Source: Ensifer sp. BR816
GTDB taxonomy: Bacteria; Pseudomonadota; Alphaproteobacteria; Rhizobiales; Rhizobiaceae
Direction of reading: 5' to 3'
Length of the DNA stretch: 64,000 nucleotides
Assembly: GCF_000378985.1 (NCBI RefSeq)
Contig: NZ_KB905371.1
Coordinates: 451,908-515,907, forward strand
The notes below the pieces were generated by a model. That model was not told the DNA's origin, searched no databases, and saw only the letters and a list, made by a program, of their open reading frames with translations. A program made the position numbers and the translations under genes. Below, one piece after another: positions 20,445-29,242 of the stretch. How positions within the stretch are numbered: the first letter of the stretch is position 1; the number at the start of each line of letters is the position of its first letter.

Positions 20445-21473
20445 ATGAAAGCGCTCGGGAATACCGTTGAAGGATGTGCGCATAGTTTTGAAGCATCGTC
20501 GCGGGGCGCAATCCTGCGCAATCTCGAAGCTTCTGAACCGAATTGGAGGTGGTCGGTTCCCTTCGACCCGGCCGACGAGTGTTCGCTTAAGTTCAGCAGG
20601 CAAGATCTTCACACAACCTCGATAACCAGCGCGGAGCACTCAGTCCGTCTCGATGCGCTGGTCAGACGCCACACGGCGCGCATCAGTATCTTCTTCGTGC
20701 TGGCAGGTGCGATTGAGATCGGGGGTCGGCAAGCCCGCAAAATCCTATCTATCCCCGCGGGGCACGTTGCAAGCGTCTGCCAGGTTTCAGCTAGACAAAT
20801 GGCTATTGAAGCTGGCAGTTCCTGGTTGGCGTTTCACATTCCCGGATCCACGCTGCGGCGGCACTTTGAGGATATGACCGGTAAACCCTATCTACAGAAG
20901 TTTGCGTTGCCGCTTACCGGGTTTTTCGACGCCGACGCGGACGGCCTCTACCAGACGCTCCGGCAAGCGGGCAGGGACCTGAATGCTGCCTCTGCAGAGG
21001 AAAGACCGGTCCTGGCGAAGGCCTACCAACAATTGGCGCTGGCCAAGCTGTTTGCAAAAATGCCCCATAATCTTGCCGATGCATTTGCTCGAGGAACTCT
21101 GACGGCGGCGCCAAGGCAACTCATCAAGGCCGAGGCTTTCATGCGGGAGAACTTGTCTAACCCAATTACCATTGACGACCTCGCCAGCGCTGCAGGATGT
21201 AGCCCGCGAGCGCTGCAGAGAATGTTCCGCACCTATCGCGGACGCTCTCCCATCGGAACTCTCTGCAACTACAGGCTGGCCGCAGCGCATTGCGCGATAA
21301 AGGCCGGTCAAACGGCGAGCATAACCAATTTGGCTATCGCCTTTCAGTTTTCGAACCCGGGTCGTTTCTCAGCTCTTTACAAGAATGCCTACGGCCAAAG
21401 CCCCTCGTCCGCCCTGCGCTTTGCACGCGACGACGGCGAGGCGGAGCTGACTGACTCCAATGAACTCGGTTGA
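20445..21473 (+). CDS. AraC-family transcriptional regulator
   Basis: A 342-residue regulator. It has an N-terminal ligand or dimerisation domain of the AraC-binding type (about 30-200, with the [19 protein letters not shown] part) and a C-terminal double helix-turn-helix. The latter runs [20 protein letters not shown], then [22 protein letters not shown], the classic AraC signature, near residues 245-330. A start at 20367 would add 26 residues; the ATG at 20445 follows GAGCGGG and is preferred. It stands alone between the decayed module copy B and the porin gene. Its target is unknown; the downstream porin is the nearest gene in the same direction. Confidence 0.85.
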   Translation: MKALGNTVEGCAHSFEASSRGAILRNLEASEPNWRWSVPFDPADECSLKFSRQDLHTTSITSAEHSVRLDALVRRHTARISIFFVLAGAIEIGGRQARKILSIPAGHVASVCQVSARQMAIEAGSSWLAFHIPGSTLRRHFEDMTGKPYLQKFALPLTGFFDADADGLYQTLRQAGRDLNAASAEERPVLAKAYQQLALAKLFAKMPHNLADAFARGTLTAAPRQLIKAEAFMRENLSNPITIDDLASAAGCSPRALQRMFRTYRGRSPIGTLCNYRLAAAHCAIKAGQTASITNLAIAFQFSNPGRFSALYKNAYGQSPSSALRFARDDGEAELTDSNELG

Positions 21474-22125
21474 TAAACAACAAACGTCGCCCTTAGAGCG
21501 GTGATGTAATCATCCCCCCGGCAGGGTCGCCACGACAAGAGAGAAGCTGGATGCGCCTTTGGCATTGAGGCGCAAAGTGGCAGTACCCGTTGATCGCGCC
21601 CACTGGCCGCGGTGCGCTCGGCAGCATTCTACAGGGCTTGATCAGCGAAAGATTGGCAAAGCGAAAATCGCGTCGCCGCCGGTATAGAAGGCGTAGCGCG
21701 GGGATTGCGTCGCCAGCCTGTTCGGTTTGCTGGCGACGCTGCACCGGAGGGCCCGCCTTCTCTCGGGCAATCTCGTCGTATTGCCTCTTTCAAGAAGAGT
21801 CAAGCGTAATAAAACAAAGATCAAATAATGTCGTAATATGTATAAAGACATTTCGGACATCTGTAATGTATATATGAAAAATGTTGTCCAGATATACAAA
21901 ATACGACTCAATTTAAGCGGCGATTGAGCAACGACATATACATGATCGTTAGCCCTCTGTGTCCAAAATGCGGCAAATTTGGTTTCAACATTATTGTTGA
22001 ATGATACCTCTCGCGCGCTGCCCATCGGCATCGATGGCCTGTTTCGTTGCAGCGCGACGGGGCGCGGTCGGATCTTGAATCCTTGGCCGGCCCTTGATCA
22101 CCACTAGAAGAGAGACATCCTTCAA
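21474..22125. other. 652-bp AT-rich gap upstream of the porin
   Basis: No supported gene. Bases 21785-21920 are strikingly AT-rich compared with the surroundings and probably hold the porin promoter and leader. On the minus strand near 21560-21740 a broken stretch (YAFYTGGDAIFALPI, then TLRLNAKGA) resembles the C-terminal barrel of an autotransporter, too short and interrupted to call. Confidence 0.4.
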
Positions 22126-23151
22126 ATGAACATCAAAAGTTTGCTTTTCGCCTCCGCCGCGGCCTTCACGGCTGTGTCTGGCGCACAGGCGGCTGACGCA
22201 ATCGTCGCTGCCGAACCGGAGCCTGTTGAGTATGTCCGTGTGTGCGATGCCTTCGGCACCGGATACTTCTACATCCCTGGAACCGAGACTTGCCTGAAGA
22301 TCAGCGGCTATGTTCGTTTCCAGGTCTCGTATGGCCCCGACGAAGTCAATAAGCGCCAGGGCTGGGGGGCCCAAGGGACCTCCGATTGGGACGCCTTCTC
22401 GCGCGCCTATCTCGCCTTCAGTTCAAAGAGTGATACGGAGCTTGGCACCCTCACGGGTTTCTTCGCCGGCGAGTTCAACGCTGACAATGATAGCGACGTC
22501 GGCGATAGCCTGATCAACGTCGACGAGGCCTATATCCAGCTCGGCGGCCTCAAGGCGGGCTTCTTCTATAGCTGGTGGGACAAGGGTATAAATGGCGAAA
22601 CTGACTCGCTCGCTAACATTACCGAGTTCAACTCCATCGCATACCTTTACGATGGCGGCTCGATCCAGGCAGGCGTCGCTCTCAATGAGCTCGAGGGCAC
22701 GACAACGAAGGCCAACGGCATCGGTATTCAGGGCATCGTATCAGTAACCGTCGGCGGCGTTTCGATCGACCTGCTTGGCGGTTACGACACCGAAGTCGAA
22801 GAAGGGGCTATCCGTGCCCTGCTTTCCGCCGAAGTCGGTCCGGGCGTCTTCCAGATGGCTGGTGTGTGGACATCTGACCCGAACACGTATTTTGCGGCCT
22901 CCGAGTGGACCCTTGCCGCGTCCTATCGCTATAACGCAACCGAGAAACTGGCGATTACCCCTGGTATTCAGTATTGGGGTGACCTCGGCTTCGTCAACGA
23001 TGCTGATCAGTGGCGAGGTGGTCTGGCGGTGGATTATAAAATCACCGAGGGCTTGGCATCGCGCGTTTCGGTTCAGTACACCAGTCGCGATCTCGGCGCA
23101 GGTACCGATGATTTCGTAACCGGCTTCGTTCGCTTGCAGCGTGATTTCTGA
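22126..23151 (+). CDS. Outer-membrane porin (Porin_2 family)
   Basis: A 341-residue outer-membrane beta-barrel protein of the alphaproteobacterial porin family (RopA/Omp2b type). It has a signal peptide (about 1-22, ending SGAQA). A mature N-terminus with YVRVCDAFGTGYFYIPGTETCLKISGYV follows, the conserved cysteine pair and first strand of the family, then alternating amphipathic strands. The C-terminal phenylalanine (VRLQRDF) is recognised by the BAM machinery. Trimeric porins of this kind let small hydrophilic solutes pass. It is a monocistronic gene closed by a strong terminator, and lies just upstream of the working sugar transporter, which may use it for outer-membrane entry. Confidence 0.93.
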   Translation: MNIKSLLFASAAAFTAVSGAQAADAIVAAEPEPVEYVRVCDAFGTGYFYIPGTETCLKISGYVRFQVSYGPDEVNKRQGWGAQGTSDWDAFSRAYLAFSSKSDTELGTLTGFFAGEFNADNDSDVGDSLINVDEAYIQLGGLKAGFFYSWWDKGINGETDSLANITEFNSIAYLYDGGSIQAGVALNELEGTTTKANGIGIQGIVSVTVGGVSIDLLGGYDTEVEEGAIRALLSAEVGPGVFQMAGVWTSDPNTYFAASEWTLAASYRYNATEKLAITPGIQYWGDLGFVNDADQWRGGLAVDYKITEGLASRVSVQYTSRDLGAGTDDFVTGFVRLQRDF

Positions 23152-23168
23152 TCTGATTTGATTCTGAA

Positions 23169-23198
23169 CCTCGCAGTCACAACCTGCGGGGTTTTTTT
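23169..23198 (+). terminator. Rho-independent terminator of the porin gene
   Basis: Stem CCTCGCAG (23169-23176) pairs with CTGCGGGG (23184-23191), allowing one G-T pair, around a 7-base loop. A run of seven T follows. It lies 18 bases after the porin stop codon. Confidence 0.85.
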
Positions 23199-23217
23199 CT
23201 GCCGAGCATGATCTCCG

Positions 23218-23430
23218 TTTTGGAAAAGGTGACGTCGGCTCCCAAAAAACGACTGGCCTACAGCTGCAATGGTCGTCGCGGTTGACCTGAGCCGGCACCC
23301 GCGATCACCAGCCTGTTCGCCTGTTCGGCCGGGCAGCTCTGTCAGGTCGACATGCCACCCCTCCCCTGTTGTTGAATACAACTCGAACAGCCGTCGTTTG
23401 TTGAGGGAAAGCGCCGGCAGTGCCGGCGTG
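23218..23430 (-). pseudogene. ROK repressor, remnant of the local copy (copy C)
   Basis: On the minus strand PALPALSLNKRRLFELYSTTGE with VDLTELPGRTG matches the start of ROK copies A and B (PALPELSLNERRLVELIFKNRG, VDLAQLSGMTG). It then joins directly to a stretch equivalent to the segment around residues 70-90 (LLQLQASRFFAAGVTF) through a deletion. The remaining 300 codons are absent. The transporter operon next to it therefore has no local repressor. The change of the start codon (ATG to GTG-like context) and several substitutions show old decay. Confidence 0.8.
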
Positions 23431-23481
23431 CGCAAACCTGGAAAATGATCCAAGGTTTCTGAAGAAAGCGGTTGCAAAGAA

Positions 23482-23503
23482 AATTAACTTGCGCAATGTA
23501 ATT
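23482..23503. promoter_or_regulatory. ROK operator palindrome in front of the working transporter operon
   Basis: AATTA-ac-TTGCGCAA-tg-TAATT, identical to copy A, 56 bases upstream of the binding-protein ATG. As the only copy in front of an intact transporter, it is the site where ROK copies A and B could act in trans. Confidence 0.75.
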
Positions 23504-23558
23504 AAAGTGACACGGAACCCACGTAAGAGGGGCGTGTCCTCAAACCTGGGAGAAACTC

Positions 23559-24560
23559 ATGAAACTGTCACTTGCTCTTGCATCCGCGGCAATTGCGCTG
23601 GCCTCGGCCTTTCCGGCATTCGCCGGCGCCCTGACCATCTACAGTCCGCAAGGCGGCGAACGCGCGGTCTGGATCGCCGAACAGGCCAAGGCCGCCGGCC
23701 ACGACATTAAGCTCTTGAATGCAGGTGGCGGCGAGCTCTTCGATCGCCTGCTGGCAGAGAAGAACAATCCCCAGGCAGACGTCGTTCTTGGCATGGTGGA
23801 CACATCGATGGCCCTGCTGAAGAAGGAAGGCCTCTTCCAACCCTATTCGCCGTCCTGGGCGACGGACCTGCCGGCGCGGTACAAAGACGCGGAGGGCATG
23901 GTCCACAAGTTCTGGCAGACACCGATCGTGCTCGCCTATTACCCGGATCGGTTGCCGGATGCAGAGGCGCCGAAGAGCTGGCTGGATCTGACCAAAGACG
24001 AATACCAAGGCAAATACGTGCTCGGTGCCACTGCCTGGCAAACGCCGCGCATGTATCTTGCCGGTATCCTCGTCCGCTTCCTCGACGCCAACGGTGAGGT
24101 GTCGGATGAAGGCTGGGAGTTCCTCAGCAAGCTCTACGCGCATGCGATCATCGCCAACGACGCGGATTCCTATACCGAGGCGTTCAAATCCGGTCGCGCC
24201 TCGCTTGATCTGAATTGGCTCGGCGGCAGCTTCAAGCTGGCCAAAGACCTTGGCGCAAAGGTCAAGGTGATCGACACTGAAGGCGGTACGCCGATCCTTT
24301 CCGAAGGCGTGGCAATCATGGCCGCGACCGACCAACTCGATGAGGCCAAAGCCTTCGTCAATTGGTGGGGATCGGCCGACGTGATGGCCGCTTATGCCGC
24401 CAAGTTCGGCCAGGTGCCCGTCTTGCCGGAAGCCTTGGCCAAGTCGCCGCCCGCCGTGCAGGAGAATGCCAGGCTCGTGAAGGCGCAACCGATCGACTGG
24501 GATGCAATCGCCCCCAAGCTCGACGGATGGCTGCAGAAGATCGAGCTTGAAATCCGCTAG
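23559..24560 (+). CDS. ABC transporter periplasmic binding protein (Fe3+/AfuA-type family)
   Basis: A 333-residue extracellular solute-binding protein of family 1. It has a Sec signal peptide (1-22, ending AFPAFA). The mature start LTIYSPQGGERAVWIAEQAK is typical of the FbpA/AfuA cluster. The family was first named for ferric iron, but many members bind sugar phosphates or phosphonates. No obvious iron-binding tyrosine pair (YY near the C-terminus) is seen, and the operon encodes sugar-phosphate-type enzymes, so a phosphorylated sugar or polyol is the better guess. First gene of a five-gene operon. Two decayed relatives lie at 12.4 and 20.1 kb. Confidence 0.88.
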   Translation: MKLSLALASAAIALASAFPAFAGALTIYSPQGGERAVWIAEQAKAAGHDIKLLNAGGGELFDRLLAEKNNPQADVVLGMVDTSMALLKKEGLFQPYSPSWATDLPARYKDAEGMVHKFWQTPIVLAYYPDRLPDAEAPKSWLDLTKDEYQGKYVLGATAWQTPRMYLAGILVRFLDANGEVSDEGWEFLSKLYAHAIIANDADSYTEAFKSGRASLDLNWLGGSFKLAKDLGAKVKVIDTEGGTPILSEGVAIMAATDQLDEAKAFVNWWGSADVMAAYAAKFGQVPVLPEALAKSPPAVQENARLVKAQPIDWDAIAPKLDGWLQKIELEIR

Positions 24561-24596
24561 TCGGCGGCAATTCCCGAAATGGATTGGAAGTCTGCC

Positions 24597-25595
24597 ATGG
24601 CCGACAACGTTTTGTCTCTCAAAAATCTCGACGTCGGTTTCCCTGGCATGACCATCGTCCATGATCTGAACCTCGACGTTGCCGACGGCGCTTTTGTCTC
24701 GCTGCTCGGCCCGTCGGGGAGCGGCAAATCCACGGTGCTGCGCACCGTTGCCGGGTTACTCCCGGCCTTGGGGGGAAGGATCGTCCTTGAAGGGGGCGAT
24801 ATCACCACCCTTCCCCCTGAGCGTCGCAATGTCGGTATCGTCTTCCAGAACTACGCCCTGTTTCCAACGATGACGGCGTTCGAAAACATCGCCTTTGCGC
24901 TCCGCGTCGCAAAGAAACCGCAGGCGGAGATCGAAAGGCGCGTGCACGAGGTCGCCGCGATGGCCGGGATCACCGATCAGTTGGACAAGAAGCCGGCAAA
25001 CATGTCGGGCGGACAGCAACAGCGCGTGGCAATCGCCCGCGCGCTGGTGACCGGATCGCGCGTGCTGCTCTTCGACGAGCCCTTGTCGAACCTCGACGCC
25101 AAGGTCCGCGCCTCGATGCGCCAGGAGATCAAGCGCCTGCAGACGGAGCTCGGCTTTACCGCCATCTTCGTCACGCATGACCAGGAGGACGCGCTGACCA
25201 TGTCGGACGTCATTGTGGTGCTCAATCACGGCAGGATCGAGCAGATCGGCGACGGCCGCACCCTCTACCGCAAGCCGGCAACGCCATTCATCTGCGAGTT
25301 CATCGGCGTCTCCAATGAGCTGGCTCCCCCATTGGCGGCTCGCCTGCTTGGCCGCGATATCAAGGGCCGCAGCTTCGTGCGCCTTGAAGATGTGGTGCTC
25401 GGGGCCGCCGAAGGTATTCCGGCGCGGGTGAACCACGTCGAATTCCTCGGGGCATACAGCCGCATCGATCTCGATGTCGAGGGCCACGCCCTTTCGGCAA
25501 TGCTGATCGGCGATCCACTCCCGGAGCCCGGAAGCTCCGTCTCGCTCGCTGTCCGCCCCGGTGCTGCGCATATATTCGCCGAGGCGACACCATGA
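24597..25595 (+). CDS. ABC transporter ATP-binding protein
   Basis: A 332-residue nucleotide-binding subunit. It shows Walker A LLGPSGSGKST (near 38-48), Q-loop VFQNYALFPTMT, signature MSGGQQQRVAIARAL (near 135), Walker B VLLFDEPLSNLD and H-loop FVTHDQEDA. A C-terminal TOBE-like part (about 240-332) follows, as in carbohydrate and polyamine importers. An ATG six codons upstream exists, but the second has GGAAG at good spacing and is chosen. It energises the double permease that follows; the genes overlap by 4 bases (ATGA). Confidence 0.93.
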   Translation: MADNVLSLKNLDVGFPGMTIVHDLNLDVADGAFVSLLGPSGSGKSTVLRTVAGLLPALGGRIVLEGGDITTLPPERRNVGIVFQNYALFPTMTAFENIAFALRVAKKPQAEIERRVHEVAAMAGITDQLDKKPANMSGGQQQRVAIARALVTGSRVLLFDEPLSNLDAKVRASMRQEIKRLQTELGFTAIFVTHDQEDALTMSDVIVVLNHGRIEQIGDGRTLYRKPATPFICEFIGVSNELAPPLAARLLGRDIKGRSFVRLEDVVLGAAEGIPARVNHVEFLGAYSRIDLDVEGHALSAMLIGDPLPEPGSSVSLAVRPGAAHIFAEATP

Positions 25596-27301
25596 CCCGC
25601 ACTGCTGGCTTCGACCGCCTTCTCTACTGGTTCGGCTTGATCGTCATTGCCTGGGCCGTGCTGACTTTCCTTCTCGTTCCAATCAGTGCTGCCCTGCACG
25701 CCGCGCTGTTCAGGCATGGCGGGCTGGAAATCGTCGATGCCGTTGCGGAACTGGTGAGCTCTCGCCGCGTCCGCGCCGCGCTCTGGAACACCGCGTGGAT
25801 GACGGCGGCCACGATCGTCACCGTCACGATCGTCGGGATGTTTCAGGTGGCTGTGCTCGAATATTTCCGCGTCCGCGGGAGTGGCTTTCTAAAAGTTGCC
25901 TTTTCCACGCCACTGGTCTTTGGCGGCGTCGTTGCGGCCGCCGGCTACAACTTCACCTATGGCCCGGGCAGCGCCATCACCGCGGCGCTGACGGCGCTTT
26001 TCCCATCGATACCGCGCGACTGGTTCATTGGCTGGTTCGGCGTCCTCTTTGCCCACACCTTCCTGATGACCAGCTTCCACTTCCTGTTTTTGCGCGCCGC
26101 CATGCGCCGCGTCGACTATTCGACTATCGAGGCGGCGCGCAGCATGGGTGCATCGGAACTGACGATCCTGCGGCGCGTCGTCCTGCCGGTCATCATGCCG
26201 ACCTTGCTTGCCGTCACCCTGCTGACGCTCCACACGGTCGTCGGCTCTTTCGCAGCGCCCCAGGTCTTGGGCGGGCGGGACTTCCACATGCTGAGCCAGA
26301 TGGTCCTGACGCTGAACAGTCTGCGCAGGCCCGACATGGCAGCGCTTCTGGCGCTGCTGATGGGCATGGTTCTGATGGGGCTGATCCTGCTATCGCAGTA
26401 TTTCGAGGCCAAAGGCGCCTATACCGCCGGCGCGAAAACCACGACCCGCATCCAGCTGCGGCAAATCCGAAATCCGCTTCTGCGGACTATGGTGCACGCG
26501 CTTGCCTATTTGCTGGCCGCAATCTACCTGGTGCCGGTCGCGCTCATCGTGCTGTTCTCCTTCGCTCCCGCTTCAAGCATCGGCATTGAGATGCTGCCCT
26601 CCACACTCACCCTGACCAACTATGCCCGCGTGCTCGGCGGCGGCACGGCTTTCGTCCCGTTCTTCAATTCGATGCTCATGGGCTCGGCCGCGGTCGTTGT
26701 CGGTCTCGCCATCACGCTCTTTGCCGTGCCGATCATGGTGCGCAAGCGAAACTGGCTGACGCAGGCGCTCAGCATCAGCTTCTTCCTGCCCTGGATCATT
26801 CCCTCCATCCTGCTGGCGGTGGGGCTGATTGTTGCTTTCGACGCGCCCAATCCGCTTGTCGGCAATGCTGTCCTGCTTGGCAGCTATTGGCTTTTGCCGA
26901 TCGGCTACGTGATCTTCAGCCTGCCGCTCATGGTCCGCTTCATGCGTTCGGCCTTTATCGGCATCGATCCGGCCTTTGAAGAAGCGGCCCGCGCAATGGG
27001 CGCCTCCGGCCCCTATCGCTTCCGCCGGGTCGTCCTGCCGCTCGTGGCGCCGACCGCCATCCTGGTCGCCGGCATGAAGTTCAACACGCTGATGGCCGAA
27101 TATCCGCTCTCGGCCTTTCTTTACAACGTCAACAACAGGCCGCTGCCGATCGCCATCGTCGAGGGCGCGGTATCGGCCGACCCCGACCAGGCCGCCATCA
27201 GCCTCGTCTACGTGACGCTGATCATGGCCTTCTCGCTCACCGTCATCCTCATCGCCGAGCGCCTCAGCCTCGGCCGCACCCCGGAAACAAGCAACCTCTG
27301 A
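25592..27301 (+). CDS. ABC transporter permease, two fused membrane domains
   Basis: A 569-residue integral membrane protein with about 12 hydrophobic segments. It contains two copies of the binding-protein-dependent permease domain, each with an EAA loop: EAARSMGASELTILRRVVLP (near 180-200) and EEAARAMGASGPYRFRRVVL (near 465-485). Such fused permeases are usual in the FbpB/AfuB and phosphonate-type importers and serve as both halves of the channel. It overlaps the ATPase gene by 4 bases and is followed 13 bases later by the isomerase gene. Confidence 0.92.
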   Translation: MTRTAGFDRLLYWFGLIVIAWAVLTFLLVPISAALHAALFRHGGLEIVDAVAELVSSRRVRAALWNTAWMTAATIVTVTIVGMFQVAVLEYFRVRGSGFLKVAFSTPLVFGGVVAAAGYNFTYGPGSAITAALTALFPSIPRDWFIGWFGVLFAHTFLMTSFHFLFLRAAMRRVDYSTIEAARSMGASELTILRRVVLPVIMPTLLAVTLLTLHTVVGSFAAPQVLGGRDFHMLSQMVLTLNSLRRPDMAALLALLMGMVLMGLILLSQYFEAKGAYTAGAKTTTRIQLRQIRNPLLRTMVHALAYLLAAIYLVPVALIVLFSFAPASSIGIEMLPSTLTLTNYARVLGGGTAFVPFFNSMLMGSAAVVVGLAITLFAVPIMVRKRNWLTQALSISFFLPWIIPSILLAVGLIVAFDAPNPLVGNAVLLGSYWLLPIGYVIFSLPLMVRFMRSAFIGIDPAFEEAARAMGASGPYRFRRVVLPLVAPTAILVAGMKFNTLMAEYPLSAFLYNVNNRPLPIAIVEGAVSADPDQAAISLVYVTLIMAFSLTVILIAERLSLGRTPETSNL

Positions 27302-27314
27302 ATGGACACCTGAA

Positions 27315-28238
27315 ATGGACACTTGCATCACCGTCTGGCACTGGCCCACGCATGAACGCTGGTACGACGAGGGCATCCGCCAGTCGCTCGAGCTGATCCG
27401 TGAAGCCGGCTTCACGCATATCAACTGGAACCCCGATTCCGGCAGCTCCTACTTGCTTGCAGACGCCGAAATCGAGTTCACCCGCCGCATCGTCGCCGAG
27501 GCCGGCCTCAAAACCCACTCGGTTCACGCCAGCAACGGCGTCAACCCGGTCAGCGAGCTCGCCCATGCTGGGCCTGCGCCGTTCGCCATGGAAACGCGCA
27601 AGAACATCCTTTCCCCGCACGAATGGCAGCGTCAGAGCGGCGTCGAGCTCTTGAAGAACCGCGTTGATCTGGCTGCCGCTTTGGGCGCCCCGAATGTCGT
27701 GCTGCACGTCGACATTACCGACGACACGTTCCGCACATCCGAGACCGAGCAGTCGTTCTTTGAGCCGCTTTACCGCTCGCTTGACGACGTTCAAGCCTAT
27801 TGCCTCGAACGCAAGGTGCAGATCGCCGTCGAAACGTTGGTCAAGGCAAGTGCCTGGAACTATCATGCACTCTATGCCCGGCTGTTTGAGCGCTATGGCG
27901 CCGACTTCATCGGGCTCTGCTATGACAGCGGCCATTGGGAACTGATCGAGCCGGGCGAGGTATCCGTGCTGGAGCTTTATGGCAACCGGCTGCTGGCGAC
28001 GCACATTCACGACAATTTCGGCGCGAAGGACGACCATCTGCTGCCGTTCGACGGCAGGCTCGACTGGAACGCCATCACCAAAGCCATCGCCGCGACTGAT
28101 TATGTCACGCCGCTGAACTTCGAGACGCCGATGGACCGCTACGTCCTGGCGGAGGCTTCCTTCTATCAGCGGGCACACGAGATCGCTGTACGGCTTGAAG
28201 AGATGATCGCAGCAGGGCGCGACAAGGCAGCAAATTGA
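27315..28238 (+). CDS. Sugar phosphate isomerase/epimerase-type TIM-barrel protein
   Basis: A 307-residue protein of the xylose-isomerase-like TIM barrel superfamily (AP endonuclease 2 fold). It has metal-site residues in HSVHASNGVN, VVLHVDITD, IAVETLV, CYDSGHWE and THIHDNFG. These residues bind divalent metal in epimerases and isomerases that act on ketoses, inositols or similar polyols. The product cannot be fixed from sequence. Its place between the transporter and the phosphatase-like gene says it works on the imported compound. It overlaps the next gene by 4 bases. Confidence 0.85.
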   Translation: MDTCITVWHWPTHERWYDEGIRQSLELIREAGFTHINWNPDSGSSYLLADAEIEFTRRIVAEAGLKTHSVHASNGVNPVSELAHAGPAPFAMETRKNILSPHEWQRQSGVELLKNRVDLAAALGAPNVVLHVDITDDTFRTSETEQSFFEPLYRSLDDVQAYCLERKVQIAVETLVKASAWNYHALYARLFERYGADFIGLCYDSGHWELIEPGEVSVLELYGNRLLATHIHDNFGAKDDHLLPFDGRLDWNAITKAIAATDYVTPLNFETPMDRYVLAEASFYQRAHEIAVRLEEMIAAGRDKAAN

Positions 28239-29050
28239 ATCGCGATCTCACCACCCGACTGGATTTGCTTCAGAACGTCACTGCGAAGGTCGGGGCCTTC
28301 GCTCTACTGCGCTTTCGCAATCTTGCGCAGATCGCCATCGAGACCAAAGGCGAGGCTGATTACGTCAGCGCCGTCGATCGCGATGCCGAAAGCCTCGCCC
28401 GCAGGCTCATTCACGCCCAGTTCCCCGCCGACGCGATCGTCGGCGAGGAACAGCACGGCAAAGCCGAGGGCGACTACTGGTTGATTGATCCCATCGATGG
28501 AACCGCGAATTTCCTGTCGGGCATCCCGTTCTGGGCGGTCTCGATCGCCTATGTTCGCGACAATGAGCCGGTCTTCGGCGCCATTGCGCTACCGGCATTG
28601 GCCGCCTTGTTCTGGGCCTCGGTAGACGGCCCTTTACATGCGACGGGATCGGTTTCGCCGGTCGTCGGCACGCAGCCGATCGCCTTTGGCGTGGGCCGGA
28701 ACCGGACATGGCCTATCGCCCACCGGCTCGAAGTCGAAGCGACGCTCGAAGCGCAGGATTTCCATATCGTCTGCTTGGGGAGCTGTGCCGCAGCGCTTGC
28801 GATGGTCGCGGCGCGCCGGCTCGCCGGCTATGTCGAGCACGGCACCAATCTTTGGGATTGCGCTGCCGGACACGTCTTATGCCGGGCGGCGAATATGCCG
28901 TCGACCATTCTCCAAGAGGCAAATGGGAAAGTGGCCGTCATTGCCGCTGCCCAGCATCTGCCAGAAATTGCCAATATCTTGCCGGCATGTACAGGGAACG
29001 CACTGCTTCGGCACTTGCTGAGCGCGCAGTTAGGTCGCGCAGAAGTGTGA
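28235..29050 (+). CDS. Inositol monophosphatase-family phosphatase
   Basis: A 271-residue Mg2+-dependent phosphatase of the IMPase/FBPase superfamily. Metal-site motifs are complete: GEEQHG (Glu71-72), IDPIDGTANF (Asp85, Asp88) and NLWDCAAG (near 208). Likely reaction: removal of phosphate from an inositol or sugar phosphate. The start is TTG, overlapping the stop of the isomerase gene (TTGA); no other start occurs before the conserved part, so translational coupling is likely. Last gene of the transporter operon. It fits a pathway in which a phosphorylated polyol is imported, dephosphorylated and isomerised. Confidence 0.9.
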   Translation: MNRDLTTRLDLLQNVTAKVGAFALLRFRNLAQIAIETKGEADYVSAVDRDAESLARRLIHAQFPADAIVGEEQHGKAEGDYWLIDPIDGTANFLSGIPFWAVSIAYVRDNEPVFGAIALPALAALFWASVDGPLHATGSVSPVVGTQPIAFGVGRNRTWPIAHRLEVEATLEAQDFHIVCLGSCAAALAMVAARRLAGYVEHGTNLWDCAAGHVLCRAANMPSTILQEANGKVAVIAAAQHLPEIANILPACTGNALLRHLLSAQLGRAEV

Positions 29051-29242
29051 TCTTTCGGGTCCACAAATCGTCATAACCAAACTGTTCGGTGCCGTAGCCT
29101 TGCTGGCATTTTTATCTGCAGACAATCTCCTTAGGGGGCTTGCCCTGCTCGCTGCCGTAAGGACGAGCTTGGATGAATGTCGATTTGAACTCGGCCTCGA
29201 AATTTTTCTTTCGCCGTACCTTGAGGCGAGGCCAAAGACGCC

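Noticed and set aside
21493-21744. Autotransporter gene on the minus strand before the porin
   Set aside because: Only a few suggestive words in two frames with stops between; too short to support as a pseudogene.
25561-26589. A 342-residue plus-strand ORF in another frame of the permease gene
   Set aside because: Arg-rich, low-quality translation; the permease frame carries membrane helices and EAA loops.
23559-27301. Naming the transporter as a ferric iron importer (fbpABC)
   Set aside because: The family resemblance is real, but the operon has sugar-type enzymes and a ROK-type operator, so an iron role is not supported.
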